A stretch of 64,000 nt of DNA from Neodiprion pinetum (Eukaryota; Arthropoda; Insecta; Hymenoptera; Diprionidae). The DNA lies in contig NC_060235.2 in the NCBI RefSeq assembly GCF_021155775.2, forward strand, positions 42,752,701 through 42,816,700. Reading direction: 5' to 3'. Both the position numbers and the translations under genes were made by a program. How positions within the stretch are numbered: position 1 is the first letter of the stretch; each line of letters begins with the position of its first letter. Under the pieces are notes generated by a model that was not told the origin of the DNA, ran no database searches, and saw only the letters and a program-made list of their open reading frames with translations. Below, in pieces: positions 47,500 to 60,326 of the stretch.

Positions 47500-49918
47500 C
47501 CGGCACAGGTCTGCATACATCGCAGAAGTCGGAGGTATTTTCCTTACCCCAATGATGTCGGTATGTCCATGATACACGAGGTGTCCGTGAAATAACTACG
47601 CTCCTCGAAGTACTGACAAGTCGAACATAAACGAAAGTTTTACTCTCGGAATCGATGCAGCGATACACGATTAGACGAAAAATGTTCCAGCAGTTCCACT
47701 AAAATTTTTGGCTTGATTTAACCAGTTTTTAATATAATTACAATAACTTGTTTCTTATTTACTAACAGAGATTTAACAAATAACTCAAACACAAAGTGGA
47801 TCTACTGGGACATTATGTATAGTTAAATTTTTTTTAAGAGTTCATGAGATTACAATGTACGGACCTCGTTACCATCCATATTACTTTGTGGAATTTGTTT
47901 TTCTTCCAAAACATGTTTTCTTTACGGTGAATTATTTAGATTCCTCTAATCAGCCGAAACGAGAAGCAGGTACATAACCCTTGTTTCGGTTCCGCCTGCT
48001 TATTCACCCTCCGGGGCTTAAAACCCTCGGCCGATTTTCAGAACGAAAAATTTGACTTCTCTCGAATCCGCATATCATGAACGTGAAAATCGGTCATTTG
48101 AAATATTAATATACCCACTGGGAAAAAGAAAAGTTGTACACGAAAAAGAATCTTGAGGCGTACAGCTTATATAGCTTCATATTTATGCGATGTACACGAA
48201 AAATATTGGGCGTGGTCTTTCTTTCTTGAAATACTACCCCGGTAAAAAAAAAAAAAGACAAACATAATCAAAGGATTTATGTGCGAAAATAGTATAGATT
48301 AACCAAAAATTCTTCCGTAGTGTTTTTATATATATTTGCTGAGAATTCAGAGTGAGCCATTTCAATAATAATGTAAAAATTTTTGGAACATCCATAACAC
48401 TGATCCTGTATCTTGAATCCTTCAAATTCACCCTTAAAATGTGAATCAGTTGACCAAAAAAATCGAGTGCCCCATGGTTGATAGTTTGAAACTGGCCGCC
48501 CTGTATGAGACTAATTTATAAAACACGTATATGCACGAAGCGCACAAGTATGCAGACAGACTTACAAGCACGTACATTCGCCCGCAGAAGAGACGAAATC
48601 AGTCGCGGGTCGGGAGCATCGGATGCAGAGAAAGGGCCGGGTTTCGATGCGGTCGAATAGCATGTGACAGATGGTTCCCTTTATAGCCAGACGCGTAAGA
48701 AGTCCTCGAATCGTGAGGAGCGGAGCGGGACTGGATTTGGAAGCTGGTAGGGCGCAATTAGTATGTGCGGGACAAGATATTCCCAATAAACGGATCAGTC
48801 AGGTAAGCTCTGCAGATCCGTGGAGTATTGAAGGAAGACGAGACTTTGATTTAGATGGAAAGAGGTGAAGAGTATCGTTTCAGTAAGTTCCTTCATTTGG
48901 AACCAATGGCATGCTTTGAAGGTTCGTGAAGAGTGTTCTATTGCATTGGCTAAATAATATTTGTGAAAATGATGATCCATTGTTATGAGAATTTGATCGA
49001 ATCCCTCTTGAATTGCATCGAGTCCTTCCACCCTGAGTTTCATGGTTTTATGCAAGTCCCGCAGAACAATTGGAAGAAGTTGAGTCCAATAACACATGTC
49101 GTCGTAGAACATTACAGAGAAGCAGATCTTCTGCAGTTTTACTCGCTAAGCGTGATTGATTTTTCACCACATATTCCGAGCGTAGGACTTCGAAGAAAGA
49201 TTTGATTGATTTTGTTGATCGGGAAGCAAAAAGAGTTCTCGTAGAATGTTGAATATTAAAAATCGAGTGCAGTCGACCGGATCCCGGATTCTCTGGTTTT
49301 CCAGCAGCGGGATCCATGAATGCATTTTCTAGCGCCCTGTCCTCAATATCGGCGTTGAGATTTCCTAAACCGATTCGGTCCCAGCCTAAATGTCAAAAAC
49401 AGTATGGATTTGGCGCGCCAAAGGGGATTTGGAAAAGCGTACAGCGTCAGAAGCCTTGAAAACGGATGATGAAGGCTCGGTAAACGCCGATATTATCGAG
49501 ACATTGCCTAGCAACGAAATCCGATAGCCGCGTTCCGGGATCGATAGATGTGTCGCTGTAAACCCCATTTAACGTTGGCACATCTCGCGTGGCGCCAATT
49601 CCATCCTCACCAACATTCCCAGTGTCGCCATTGCAGACTTTGCACGCGCGTACAAAAGCCAACCGCGTTTTTACTGACGTTGCATTACATGTGCCTGCAG
49701 GATCCATCTATCGGTACAAAACGTTCGCCATGCTTTTCGCGCCGGGTCGGTTTCCATTTACTGAGTTGGCAATATCGAAGAGGATATCTCGACACTAGCC
49801 ATGATGTCATAGGGTTGCCAACATCACGCGGTTGAAAGTTATCTTCATAGACTCGTTTTGCCCGAATTACAAAATCAAGTTTCATGCCGGAAGTGACAGG
49901 GTTGTTACCGTCCAGGAT

Positions 49919-50815
49919 TTAACCCTAGAACACATGTATCACTTTATCTACCTTTTAACTCATGAGTGGGGTGGATAGTGACCCCACACCTTTTTGTTAA
50001 AAGCGATAATGAGACTCGTTAGTACATAAATCTTTTCGGTTTTTTAAACGAGTGGTGGAGAGAAAGTATAATTTTATTTAAGTTTCGTTTGTGAATAATT
50101 TAATCAACTACCAAAAAGTGCTAAAAAACGGTAAAAACGCCATTTTTCGAACAAAATCTCATATCTTTTTTTGTAATGAACCGTTTTCCAAATTTATGTC
50201 GGTATTTGAAAATAAGAAGAATACGGAATACGAAAAGAGTCAATAAAAATTCAACAAAAAAAGTGTTTGTAAGAGGTTTGCGTGTATTGTCAAGTTCTGA
50301 TATTTGTACCGTTCGGTATGGATAAAAATAAAAAATATGTAAAACAAGAACTTGTAAAATATGAAAACGGGGCCATATCAGCACAACATCCTCACCGTTG
50401 ATCCTGAGTTACGCAGAAAGTGATTGATATTGAAAAATAATTGAAAAATCATTGAAAATTGAATATCTCGCGAAGGAGATCAACTAAGATTTTACGGTTT
50501 GCGTTTTTTTCATTTGTGAACAGGCTGAAAACTTCCCGCGCGCACAATTGTCGGATGCATGTTTGCTCGACCATGTTCAGCTTGAAGCCCGCCGTCAGTG
50601 GGGTTATTAGCGACCACAGCTGTTTTTTTTCCAATCATTCTGCGGAACGGCCGGCAAGCAACTGATGCTGCCGTTGGCTCAGACTCACTGCCAGATAGTG
50701 AAAATTAATTATGGCCATGGTCATCGCCCGATAAAGTAAATTTTTAGCTCAGGAGCGCAGTTCGAAGATCAGACCGGGGTCGTTTATGACCCCTGAAACG
50801 TGTTCCAAGGTTTAA
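49919..50815. mobile_element. piggyBac-type element remnant, 897 bp
   Basis: The left end TTAACCCTAGAACACATGT strongly resembles piggyBac termini (TTAACCCTAGAA...). The right end is its imperfect inverse (ACGTGTTCCAAGGTTTAA). Inside each end is a GGGGT...GACCCC dyad (about 49969-49985 and 50774-50792), a common subterminal feature of piggyBac relatives. No intact transposase frame is visible. Confidence 0.75.
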
Positions 50816-51429
50816 GGCGTATCAGGTACACGCATGCGAAATGTCGTGATTTGCGAATTGGGCATCAAGCATGGCGGTCATCGGCAAAATGGTTGCAAAA
50901 TACTCTGTAAGTGTAAGAATCACGAGATAAGATGATTCTTAAAATCCTTCCGCTCAAATCTCAGAGCCGTTAGAGTGGATGTTGCAGAGCTCGTCACGAA
51001 TCGTGACAAAGCTTTCTCGCGTCCGTCATCGGGGTCTTCCGTGGATGCGTGGAGTGCCAAGCCAGTCGAAAGAGGCCCCGAGCCGACTGACTCTTGGACG
51101 ATATTTCCACGCGTCGTTTCTCCCGCACACAGTGTTTCTGAATCGAGCCTTATTTTCACCGCAGGGCATTGTCTCCCTTGCGTGCGCACGTGCTGCTTAT
51201 TATACCTGCCTACCCGACGACCGTCTTGCATGGGTAACCGTGCAATTAATTATGCCATTCTTCTACATGTCTCGTTGTAACGTATACTCTCGGATGGTGT
51301 ACCGCGGTACATGCTTACGTATAATATGATTTACCGTGTGTACACCTAATCAAATTCATATCGCTACGAGTGTTTGGCTGGTAACACAGGTTAACAAAAA
51401 AAAAAGAAATGTTTTTTTTTTTTTTATTG

Positions 51430-52000
51430 AGTTTCTATTGGGATAAATAAATTTTTATTCTATGCATCGAATGATAACCGATAACCTTTATTTATCACTT
51501 ATGAAGCTTGTTTTTGTCTTTTTTTACGTTGACAAATAAGTCTTGAAGCTTTTCGTTGATAGTTAAAACCGCCGCTTGTCCGGAAGAAAAAGGAGAACGT
51601 TTTCACCAAGATGTGATGAACTTGATCGATATCAACGTTATCAGGGGCGGTATAGAGAGATGACGGTGGAAGATCATGTTTGGGGTTGGGAGAAGTACGA
51701 AAAATATTCAATTTTAAACTTTGTTTACCAATTCTTTTACATTTGTAGTTTAATATTGATTATTATTTTTGAGCAAATGTGATTTAAATGCAAACTTGAA
51801 GTTGGTTTAATTGTTATTTAAAATAAATGTTCGAGAAAATACATAATTTTTCTTAAAATCCAACATATCGTTCCGGTTTCTACGAAAACAAACTTTATCT
51901 AATAGAACTATTTTTTCATTTATTAGTTATGCAGAGGAAATCAAAACTTGACATCTGGAACCCGGACTCTAATGTTCGAGATGACCGGTGTAATCGCACG
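51430..52000. repeat. Dispersed repeat copy B (shared with 29230-29500)
   Basis: It carries the same two blocks as 29230-29500 (TAAATTTTTATTC-ATCGAAT... and AATCAAAACTTGACATCT-AACCC...). They are separated here by extra sequence (about 51570-51900) missing from the other copy. Confidence 0.6.
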
Positions 52001-52399
52001 AAATGTCTTGCACCAGGGTTAGCAACAACCAAGCCATTCCACAAGCTGGCAAACCGACGCTCATCTCGAAATGTAAACAAGAAATGAAAGCTCGTTGCTC
52101 GGTGATGATACAGCAAGGTTCGAATAAAAAAGATGATCCATGCGAGCAGCTAGACGATCAATACTCGTTTGTTCAACTCACAATCAGTCGCCTATCGCGT
52201 TTTGAAGTTATGGATCGCGTTGCCGGTTGGTTGATCGATTTCGGACTGCCCGCTCAGTCCGATAGCCGACCATTTGTATTCGTTCATTGAAGTAACAGAA
52301 ATTTGACGTTTTTGAAAGTCAAAATTCTTCGAAGAATTCATTTTTCCTTGCAGTGAAGTTCATTGAAACTGCGAATATAAGGATTCTCGAAGTCGCTGA

Positions 52400-52600
52400 T
52401 TTCAAAACTGGTAAGATCTGAGAAATGTTCAAAATTCAAAATGGCGTATCTAATATGAGCGAATCGGATCAAATTTTATATTTTGAGTCCGCTATATTGG
52501 ATCCGCTGTTTTGAAGTTTTGAAACTTTAAGGTCGAGGTCGTTTTTAGCAACCCCAAAGACCCATGATTATCGAGTTCTACCTTTCTAGCCCCCACAACC
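52400..52600. repeat. Diverged copy of the 121-bp-unit family
   Basis: It contains GTCGCTGATTTC, TTCAAAATGGCGTATCTAAT, then inverted CGCTATATTGGATCCGCTGT and AGCAACCCCAAAGAC. Same order as the 10376 and 44170 copies. Confidence 0.6.
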
Positions 52601-52945
52601 TTCCCACAATTAAATTTATTCTCATTAAAAACAGGCATTTTCAACACTTTGTTTATTTATAGCGCTCACTATATTCGCGGAGTCGTCACGATACCTCTTA
52701 AAACATCAACATTGTCATCTGAGAAGTCTAATTGTGCAAAAAAAATGTCAGCGATATCTCAAAAATTGAATATAAATGTTGAATAACCGACTCAAAAAAG
52801 ATGTCTCATGTATGAAACCCTGTGCCGGAAACGGCTGAAATTATAGTACCATTGTTCGCTTATGTTTGAACTACGTGTGTTGCTGCCGCTTACAAGGTTT
52901 GCGAAACAATAAGTTGCATTGCACACAAGTACACACGGGTACAGT

Positions 52946-53025
52946 GATTCTGGGACGACTAATTTTTTGGACATCTGCATTGCCAACGTAACCGACTTGT
53001 CCAAAAACTTAGTCGTCTCAGAATC
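52946..53025. repeat. Compact 80-bp hairpin
   Basis: The left arm (52946-52973, GATTCTGGGACGACTAA...) pairs with the right arm (52998-53025, ...TTAGTCGTCTCAGAATC) with only one or two mismatches. The loop is about 24 nt. The size fits a microRNA precursor or the core of a tiny MITE. No family was recognised. Confidence 0.75.
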
Positions 53026-54560
53026 GCCGCCCCAACTGTACATACATTCTTACCCAAGTACAAGAGACGAGTTTCGCACTATTACTATATACGTTCTTAT
53101 CGAGTTCAAAACGTTGTGAGCGAATTATTTATATATTAATGGTAAACGTGTGGCATGCATTTATGCCTTTCTATGGGTATTCACCGTGAATCTTGATATA
53201 GAAGGGAACGGTAGGAAACAAAGAATAAAGTGTCGTTGACCCGATGGACTTAATTACTGTCTAAGAAAAATGGAAAAAGATTTAATTGCCACGCAACTAT
53301 TCGCTGCTCTGCGACGAAGGGGGGAGCAAAAAGAGGAAGAAAAAGGAGAGGAGGTGCATCGCAGGGCTGCACGTACGTTCTCGCTAAATCACTTCGGGGA
53401 AATTAGACCGTCTCTAATTCTCTACCGACAGAGTAGAGATCGTCACTCTCCTTTATCACGGCGCAGGGCTTAATTTCGGCAAATTTCCTCACTATTTTGG
53501 TCACCCGGCCGTGATCTTGCAACAGGTATGCTGATGTTACCAGACCTATGTACGTACTCGCGATTCAGTGTGAAACTCCGATGGTCAATGTTCGTTGCGT
53601 ACCTTATATACACAAAAGTGCTCGACGTTCGATTTACGCTTCAAACTAAGTAACATTTTTTCGAAATAACGAACGAAGTAATTTAAAGCCGCGTTTTTAA
53701 TGAAAATTCTACGTGAAACGAAAATTATATCGCGGTGAATAGCTCTCGAAGCTGCTACGTGACGAAATTCACTGAAACAAATGGATTTAGAATGAATTTG
53801 AAATTCTTTTCGATGCTTCTCTTTTGTCGCTCGCTGTGTTTGTCTTTGATGAAAATTTGCGATTCAAATATCGTTACGCTGTGCCGTCGTTCGATAGGGC
53901 GCGAATTTAATTCCGAATTCCGAATCGTCATTTCGCTTGGATGCGTATGAAAATTAGCTGTGGGAGGTAAAACCGAGTTAAGAGTCTATTCTTATTTTGT
54001 GTCGAAAAGTATGATGGGTGGTAAGTTGGCGGAGAAGATAAGAGGTTGCGTACCTCATACCTACCGAAATCCGTCGTCACACAAACTGCGAAACGAAATA
54101 TTCAATCCAATTTCTGTACAGGTTTTATCACCTACATATATATGGGAGATGTAATCCGGTTCTCTATGCATTTGAAATACGAGAGTAAATACGAAAAGGC
54201 CTGAACTCTGAAGCAGGTGTAAATAAAAATCATTCTGTAGGTACCTCGGAGTGATTTCGACTCTCTTTCTGCGCTCTGCTTTGCTGCATGCTAAATTCAA
54301 ACTTTTGTAATCAATACTTCTGCAGGAATCGAAGGTGGCGAGAAGAGAAAAAGCTGGTTTGCGTATATCGGAAATTCCGTTGTGTTTCTAAAGTTTTTGT
54401 GTTTGCACAAAGATTACACAAAGTAAACGTGAAGAAAACGCGCAGTTACAAAGGACTTTGTCTTCGTTTCCATCCTTCAACGTTAAAACACATCTGACAC
54501 ATCTGCGTTGCTCCAACTCTCACCGCGAATCAAATAAATCGTTAGATTTAAGGGTAGGTA

Positions 54561-54708
54561 GCTTGGACGGTCTAAAGTCATACCTATTTTCATTGAAAAA
54601 ATTCTAAGATGTTCTTGTAACTGTGAATAACTAAAAATAAAATCGCTCCAAGTGTTTTTATTTGCTCTAAAAAAAAATAAAAATATATAAGATGTTAGAC
54701 CGTCCTGG
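54561..54708. mobile_element. Short derivative of the GACGGTCT family
   Basis: The ends GGACGGTCTAAAGTCATACC and GATGTTAGACCGTCC are inverted and match those of the 17876 element. Only about 150 bp remain, including the CGCTCCAAGTGTTT block shared with 46150. Confidence 0.7.
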
Positions 54709-55789
54709 TTGTATTCCCCCCCTCCTCCTCTCTTTAAGCGGACCCGGTGACCCTCAGGGCGTAGTTCTTTCCGAGAGACCGGAATTTACGATTGTTCGAT
54801 CGAAGAAAGTGTCTGCGGAACCGTTTCATTCCCGACTCTGCCGTCGTGGTTCACGTGCCTGACGCCTTCCTTTTCGGCGACTTTCGCGTACTCAGGTCCA
54901 AAGGGTGCTGTAGGATATTAATTCTGTCAAAAAATGTGCGGGTTTTTTCCTCAGGGTGAAGGAGGAATCGATTTCGATTTAACTGAAATACGTAAAATAT
55001 TCAGACCGGAATTTTCATTCTATCCGACATACGATATTCAGGATGCTGAGAGTCGAGCCATGAAACGTACCGACAGCTATGAATCCCTGGAAAAATAATC
55101 CGGGGAAGAATTCTGCAGCGATATTCCGTCGACAAATGATTTCCAAACAAAAGTTCGTCGTCGCTTGGATCCGGCGAACGCAAAGGGTGGGGTTAGACAC
55201 GGAAATCCATCCTTTCCATCATCCTCCAGCTCCTCTAGCCTAATGCATCCTGAGTGGTCTCTCTAATTGATCGGCACATAGCTCACGATTATATTTCAAC
55301 GACCGACGCCCAAACGAGTACACGAAGCTCAAGTCAAAGTTTTTCTTTTTTGAAGTTGTTTGCAAAATAGGAAGCGTCGTCGTCGTTGTTTTTTTTATTC
55401 TTTGTCATGAAATTGATACTCGTTTTCCTGCATCTCGTGCATTTCACTCAGGAGCAAGCAAAGTTGTATGTCACTCGTATTTTCTCTGTACATTGGTGGG
55501 TCGTGCTTCAAGAATCCCGAAGAATCGAGCAATTACTAGCCAGGAATTCCCGGAGATCTTGTCAATTGAACTTGATCGTCAAATATTCACGGGTTTGTAT
55601 TGAGGCTTCAAGTGAATACAGCAGGTTCAATGACTTCCACTTCTGATCTTGTTATCCTTTTTGTTTTCGGAAAAAGCTTGACAACAGTAAGAAGAAAGAA
55701 TCTCCCCACTTAGGCTCTAAGCTTAAAAATTTTGATAGCTGACACACGATTTTTAAACGATGTCGATCGATAAAATCGTTTTAAAACCC

Positions 55790-55845
55790 AATCCGAGAGG
55801 TCAAGGGTCAGACCCAGGTCGAAGTGGTATGGAATGCCCCATACA
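55790..55845. mobile_element. Truncated end of the GGGGCATTCC family
   Basis: Read in reverse it gives GTATGGGGCATTCCA, then TTCGACCTGGGTCTGACCCT. This is almost the left end of the 6021 element. No partner end was found within 600 bp, so this is a solo or truncated copy. Confidence 0.65.
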
Positions 55846-56374
55846 TATGCAGGTACAGCATTAGAAAGAAGAGACAGCGAAGTCCACTTTCCCGCACTAA
55901 TGTCGTCTGAAAATTCTGACAGAGGTCTCGATGTTTTTACAATTTCCGCATAACACACTGGGGCATTAATAGTGGGGGATGGCAAACCTTTCGTGAAGAC
56001 CACGCAGTCCTTCAGGGTGAGAAGAGAGCGGTTCGGTCTGCGCCTCGTGTTAAAATTCTACGGCATGATCCTAATAAAAGATATTACGAGGCTGCACGAG
56101 TGCTGCAAACATGCGGTAATGTATTCATATTGGTGGCCTCTTCCCGCCGCCCCTTTCTTCCTTCCTCGAATATCCGTTCTTCCCTTTCCTCCACACCCTT
56201 CGTCTCGCCGCAAAACCCCCTCCCTCCCGCCTTCTACCCCCTTTCCCAGGGCCAGCGTCTTTGAAATTTGACGCCGGCAATCTTACGGTGCCTGCCTGTA
56301 TATATATAACATATACTTCGACATCTGTGTACACCCGAGCGAAGTCGATTCTTACCAGCCTCATAATAGCCTGT

Positions 56375-56488
56375 CAGAAATAAGGTTGGCAGCACTGGCG
56401 TTGAATGACGCACGCTGCGTCGACTCGATGCGCCGCTGCCGCGCTGCCATTGGTTCGAGGCTGCTGGAGCTAACCTTATTTCTTACCT
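56375..56488. repeat. Small GC-rich inverted-repeat element, ~114 bp
   Basis: The ends CAGAAATAAGGTT and AACCTTATTTCT are inverted. The interior is unusually GC-rich (CGCACGCTGCGTCGACTCG, GCCGCTGCCGCGCTGCC) against AT-rich surroundings. Could be a tiny MITE or a structured RNA. Confidence 0.6.
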
Positions 56489-57345
56489 GCTAAAGCTACG
56501 GTTCGAAGTCGACTTCATTCGAGTCTTCTTAGCTGCCTGCAAGGCATCAGTTTGCCTTTCTTTCCACCTGCAGCGGCGTCAAGGATATTCATTGAGTCCG
56601 AGGCCGAGGGATAGTTTCCAAAATGACGCTTCGTTCGATGAGGGTATAATAAAAATCTGCGGGAGTCTGACGCGTCCGTTAATATGAACGCGTATCTACG
56701 CGGGTGTGTGGGTATAATGTCACCGCCTATATGTATAAGACGCTGGCTGATACCATCATTGCTTTGACCTCGTCGTAAAAGGTCAAATTAGACTGAGCCA
56801 AATTTGGAGATTATAAGTGAGTCAGCATAATTTTTTAACTCTCGAGATTAAAATTTTCTTGCAAGCTTCAATAACGAGAATATATCGCGGTGATGGAAAT
56901 TCATCGATAACATTTCGGTTTGATCGACAAAAAAGAAGGAAAACTGATATTTAGGTTAGCGAATGTCACGGGGAATTAAATTTTAGTCCATTTACTGTCA
57001 CGTACTACCTGTGTATAAGAAATTTGACAAAACATTTTTAACCATTTTTACAAATTCCGACCTTCGGCAATTTATATAGTTGTGTATTTTTCATTTGATT
57101 ATTCTATATTTTTATTTACTCATTCGCTTCGTTCGTGTAATATGTCGCACCGTTGGACAACAAATTTTATGAAGTTGATCAGAACATTTTTTTACGCCCT
57201 TGTCGTCGTGGCGGTGACCTCGTAAAAACGGTAAGCGTTGGGGCTGCCTGAACATATTGAAATCCTTGAAGCCGTGGGAAACCTCTAGCCTGCACCTCTG
57301 TGAGACCTGTAATAAAATAAAACGCGCAAGACGTTGATATGTTTC

Positions 57346-57390
57346 ACATATGTATATATATATATATATATACATATTATACATATGTAC
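57346..57390. repeat. TA-rich palindromic microsatellite
   Basis: CATATGTATATATATATATATA...CATATTATACATATG, self-complementary. Confidence 0.85.
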
Positions 57391-57782
57391 ATATATACCA
57401 ATATGCGGCAAGCTCCTAAATATTTTATACTAATGTTACACGCAATCGGCTCCACTTTCATCAATATTGACCACTTATTCGTGTAGTTATCGATATTTTT
57501 CTATTTTTCATAATCGCATCGGAATAAAACAAGACAGAAAAACAAGGAGACATCGATTGTTCGCAGAATCGAGTGTTCATTACTAATACCAAACATATTA
57601 GTGATCACCACAAGATTGGTGGCAAAGATAATACGGCAAATTCGGATCGCATAATCGAGAAAAAAAGTAAACGCAATAATCCTCAATCTAGACCCTGTAT
57701 GGTACTTCGAGTAAAACCCTATAAGATTATTGTTCTTTTTTGTTTTCCTATATTTGGGGGAAAATATATCGTGTATATTATA

Positions 57783-57783
57783 C

Positions 57784-57814
<31 letters not shown>

Positions 57815-57818
57815 CGCG
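57783..57818. repeat. (TA)n(GT)n compound microsatellite
   Basis: About eight TA units are followed by about eight GT units and GCGCG. Confidence 0.9.
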
Positions 57819-59648
57819 TATGATCAAATGATGACAGTGAATTTCCTGTTCTTCCTATCCACTTTTCTCTCAGTATCGAGCCCCCGGGGATAACGGGCAG
57901 AGTTATTTTATTGGAAATTTTCTCATTGTTATAGCGGGAATAAAAGCTCGAGCAGAGAGAGCAGTTCGGATGCTGTAGCCCAGCGAGAACGAATAAGTGT
58001 TAGGCGGGAGCCGATATAATCGGTATTATAACCCGGCCGCGCTGCGACGACGGTGGTGTCGTCAACGCCTCCGTTTCCCATTTCACTCCACATTCATCTC
58101 CTTCTATAGTCCGCCGAGCTGTTATCCGAAGCATGAAATATTAATTAAAACCTGGATTTTACTTGCAAGTCGTGATTCATTTTCCTCATTTCAAGTGCGA
58201 CGGCTCTGGGAACGTAAAGTTATCTTCGCAAACCTCTACAGCATCGCTAAAAAATCACTTTACCCGTTTATACGCATCACAACCCGGATTCAGATCCTGG
58301 ACCAAAGATTCGATCGAATTTGTCGTTTTCTATCACCGTGTTTACACTTGTACCACTTCTGATAGCAAATTTCATGTCACGTAAAGTCGTCCCAAGTTCA
58401 GAAATTCATATGAGGAAATGATTCCTCTTGCAAGTAGAATTATATTGCAAATTTTGGTAAACGCTTTATGGAAGAATGGTAAGAAGAATTACCTAACCGT
58501 GTTTCGAAAGCCTCGACTGGACACCCTGGGCGTGGTTTTTCAGAACAAATCGTTCCTATTAATTATTTAGGTCGATTGTAACAGAAATAGATTCTGACAA
58601 GTTTTCGATTCACTTCTTGTTTCTGATTGTGAGCCTGCGTGGCATGCTCGGAGGATTTCTGACAAATGTTCATGTCTATCATTGGTTTACACATTGTGTT
58701 GGTGCTGGATCAAATCGTAAGATGTACAGTATTGCGTTTCGTTACGGACTTTGATATCGATTTATTTACAGATGATAGATACGTCCAAGGGATATTATAT
58801 AAGTGCTGAGATCGTGCGAAGGTTCAAGTTGAGCAACTGGAACTAGAACGTTCACCTTCTTCTCTGTCTCTAGCTACTTCCCTCTCTTTCTTTCGTCGTG
58901 CATAGACACGTTCCCGTAACCTGAGAAACGGAAAGTTCATTTTCTAACCGCAATTAACGAAGTACGAGAAGGAGAAGCGGGCGTGTAGATATCCCGTCTC
59001 TTCGCATGGGAAGAACAAAGAAAAACTCAAACTGGGTTCGCGTTTACAAATTTTACAATGAAATAATTAGCGATTAACCGCAAAGGTTGCAGCCCTTAAA
59101 CGGAGGCTGGAAGGCAGCCCGAGCACTTCCCGGCTCCCAAGCCAGTTGAAACAATAAATTTCTGCGAGCACCGTCATTAAGGAGCAATTTAGCGACCTCC
59201 GATGTAACTGTATACCGTTACACACGTGTCTCGCTTATGTACAATTTGAGAGGCATGCACTGCTTTTCCACTCCGAATAATGATAATATTCTGCGGCAAT
59301 GGAAATCACTCAAGGCTTCAATATCTCGGATACGAAATGTCGAATCAATTTGCAAATCGCAATCACCGTGGGCAGCCGACCGCCAACGGTTGACCGTGAT
59401 ACAACTATCTCAATTTCGTAACCGCGATTTTGAAAATCGTCAAAAGTTCACCAGCTCTCCAAACAATCCAACGCAGCCAGGTTCCATTTCACGTTCATCT
59501 ATCATACCGACTCATTTCATCATCGAATTCGTTTTGTCACCCTCGGGCAGAAGACATTTTTGGAATTGCAGTGACACATCACGTTCGATGGTACGAGTAT
59601 AAACGTATATAATTTTTGAACTACTGGTAAATTCGAAAAATTAACGAC

Positions 59649-59731
59649 GGAGCCAGGAATCGAACCTGGTATCTAGCGATGCTTTACCGGAGCCTTACTC
59701 CACTAGACCACCTAGCCGCCCTGACTCTGAT
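59649..59731 (-). ncRNA. tRNA-like Pol III module, copy 1
   Basis: Reverse-strand copy of the 83-bp module described at 60620-60702, lying between the monomer's inverted arms. Sequence appears the same. Confidence 0.6.
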
Positions 59732-60024
59732 GTCGTTAATTCCTCTCATTACCAGTAAGTTCAAATTTGTTTTCTTGTGCTGTGATAGTATATGTGAATA
59801 TAGAAAGTGTTCTTCCTCTTCGAGCACATTTGTAAGAATGTCTGTAAGTGTTTACATTTTGGTATCTTACGCTTCTTGGTGCGAAGCTCGTAAGACGGTC
59901 AATGACCGTCTAATATTGAAATGCGGATATGCATCATCAACATTAATATTAATCACGAGGTAATTTTCATTTTGTGAAACGTATATAATTTTTGAACTAC
60001 TGGTAAATTCGAAAAATTAACGAC

Positions 60025-60107
60025 GGAGCCAGGAATCGAACCTGGTATCTAGCGATGCTTTACCGGAGCCTTACTCCACTAGACCACCTAGCCGCCCTGA
60101 CTCTGAT
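60025..60107 (-). ncRNA. tRNA-like Pol III module, copy 2
   Basis: Second minus-strand copy, exactly 376 bp from the first. Its monomer is cut short at the strand-switch point. Confidence 0.6.
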
Positions 60108-60283
60108 GTCGTTAATTCCTCTCATTACCAGTAAGTTCAAATTTGTTTTCTTGTGCTGTGATAGTATATGTGAATATAGAAAGTGTTCTTCCTCTTCGAG
60201 CACATTTGTAAGAATGTCTGTAAGTGTTTACATTTTGGTATCTTACGCTTCTTGGTGCGAAGCTCGTAAGACGGTCAATGACC

Positions 60284-60326
60284 TCCGGTAAAGCATCGCT
60301 AGATACCAGGTTCGATTCCTGGCTCC
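60284..60326 (+). ncRNA. tRNA-like module, 5'-truncated copy 3
   Basis: It begins at TCCGGTAAAG directly after the strand switch. It lacks box A and the D-arm but keeps box B GGTTCGATTCC. It stays in 376-bp register with the following units. Confidence 0.6.

Larger units (their letters stand above)
41577..49918. other. Probable intron or intergenic DNA with repeats
   Basis: It follows the donor at 41577. It carries two copies of the GTTAGTAACGTT MITE, a TTAA MITE, a 121-bp tandem/inverted repeat and a fold-back fragment, all listed separately. Around 48.6-49.9 kb base composition is more balanced and minus-strand frames are longer (48795-49112, 49447-49707). I recognise no domain in them. 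Confidence 0.45.
50816..59590. other. Non-coding DNA with small elements
   Basis: No confident exon. Small elements and hairpins are listed separately. The stretch around 50.9-51.25 kb is GC-richer and open on both strands, with no convincing domain. A pyrimidine-rich block lies at about 56140-56245. Confidence 0.45.

Noticed and set aside
48795..49317. Minus-strand frames resembling a diverged receptor or retro-copied exon
   Set aside because: The peptides look somewhat protein-like, but I recognise no family and no matching splice sites. A translated search would decide.
50920..51280. Serine-protease-like words (TAGHC on plus; LCAGE...GSGPLS on minus)
   Set aside because: The two words are on opposite strands. 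The active-site GDSGGP is not present and no activation site or introns fit. Probably coincidence in GC-rich DNA.
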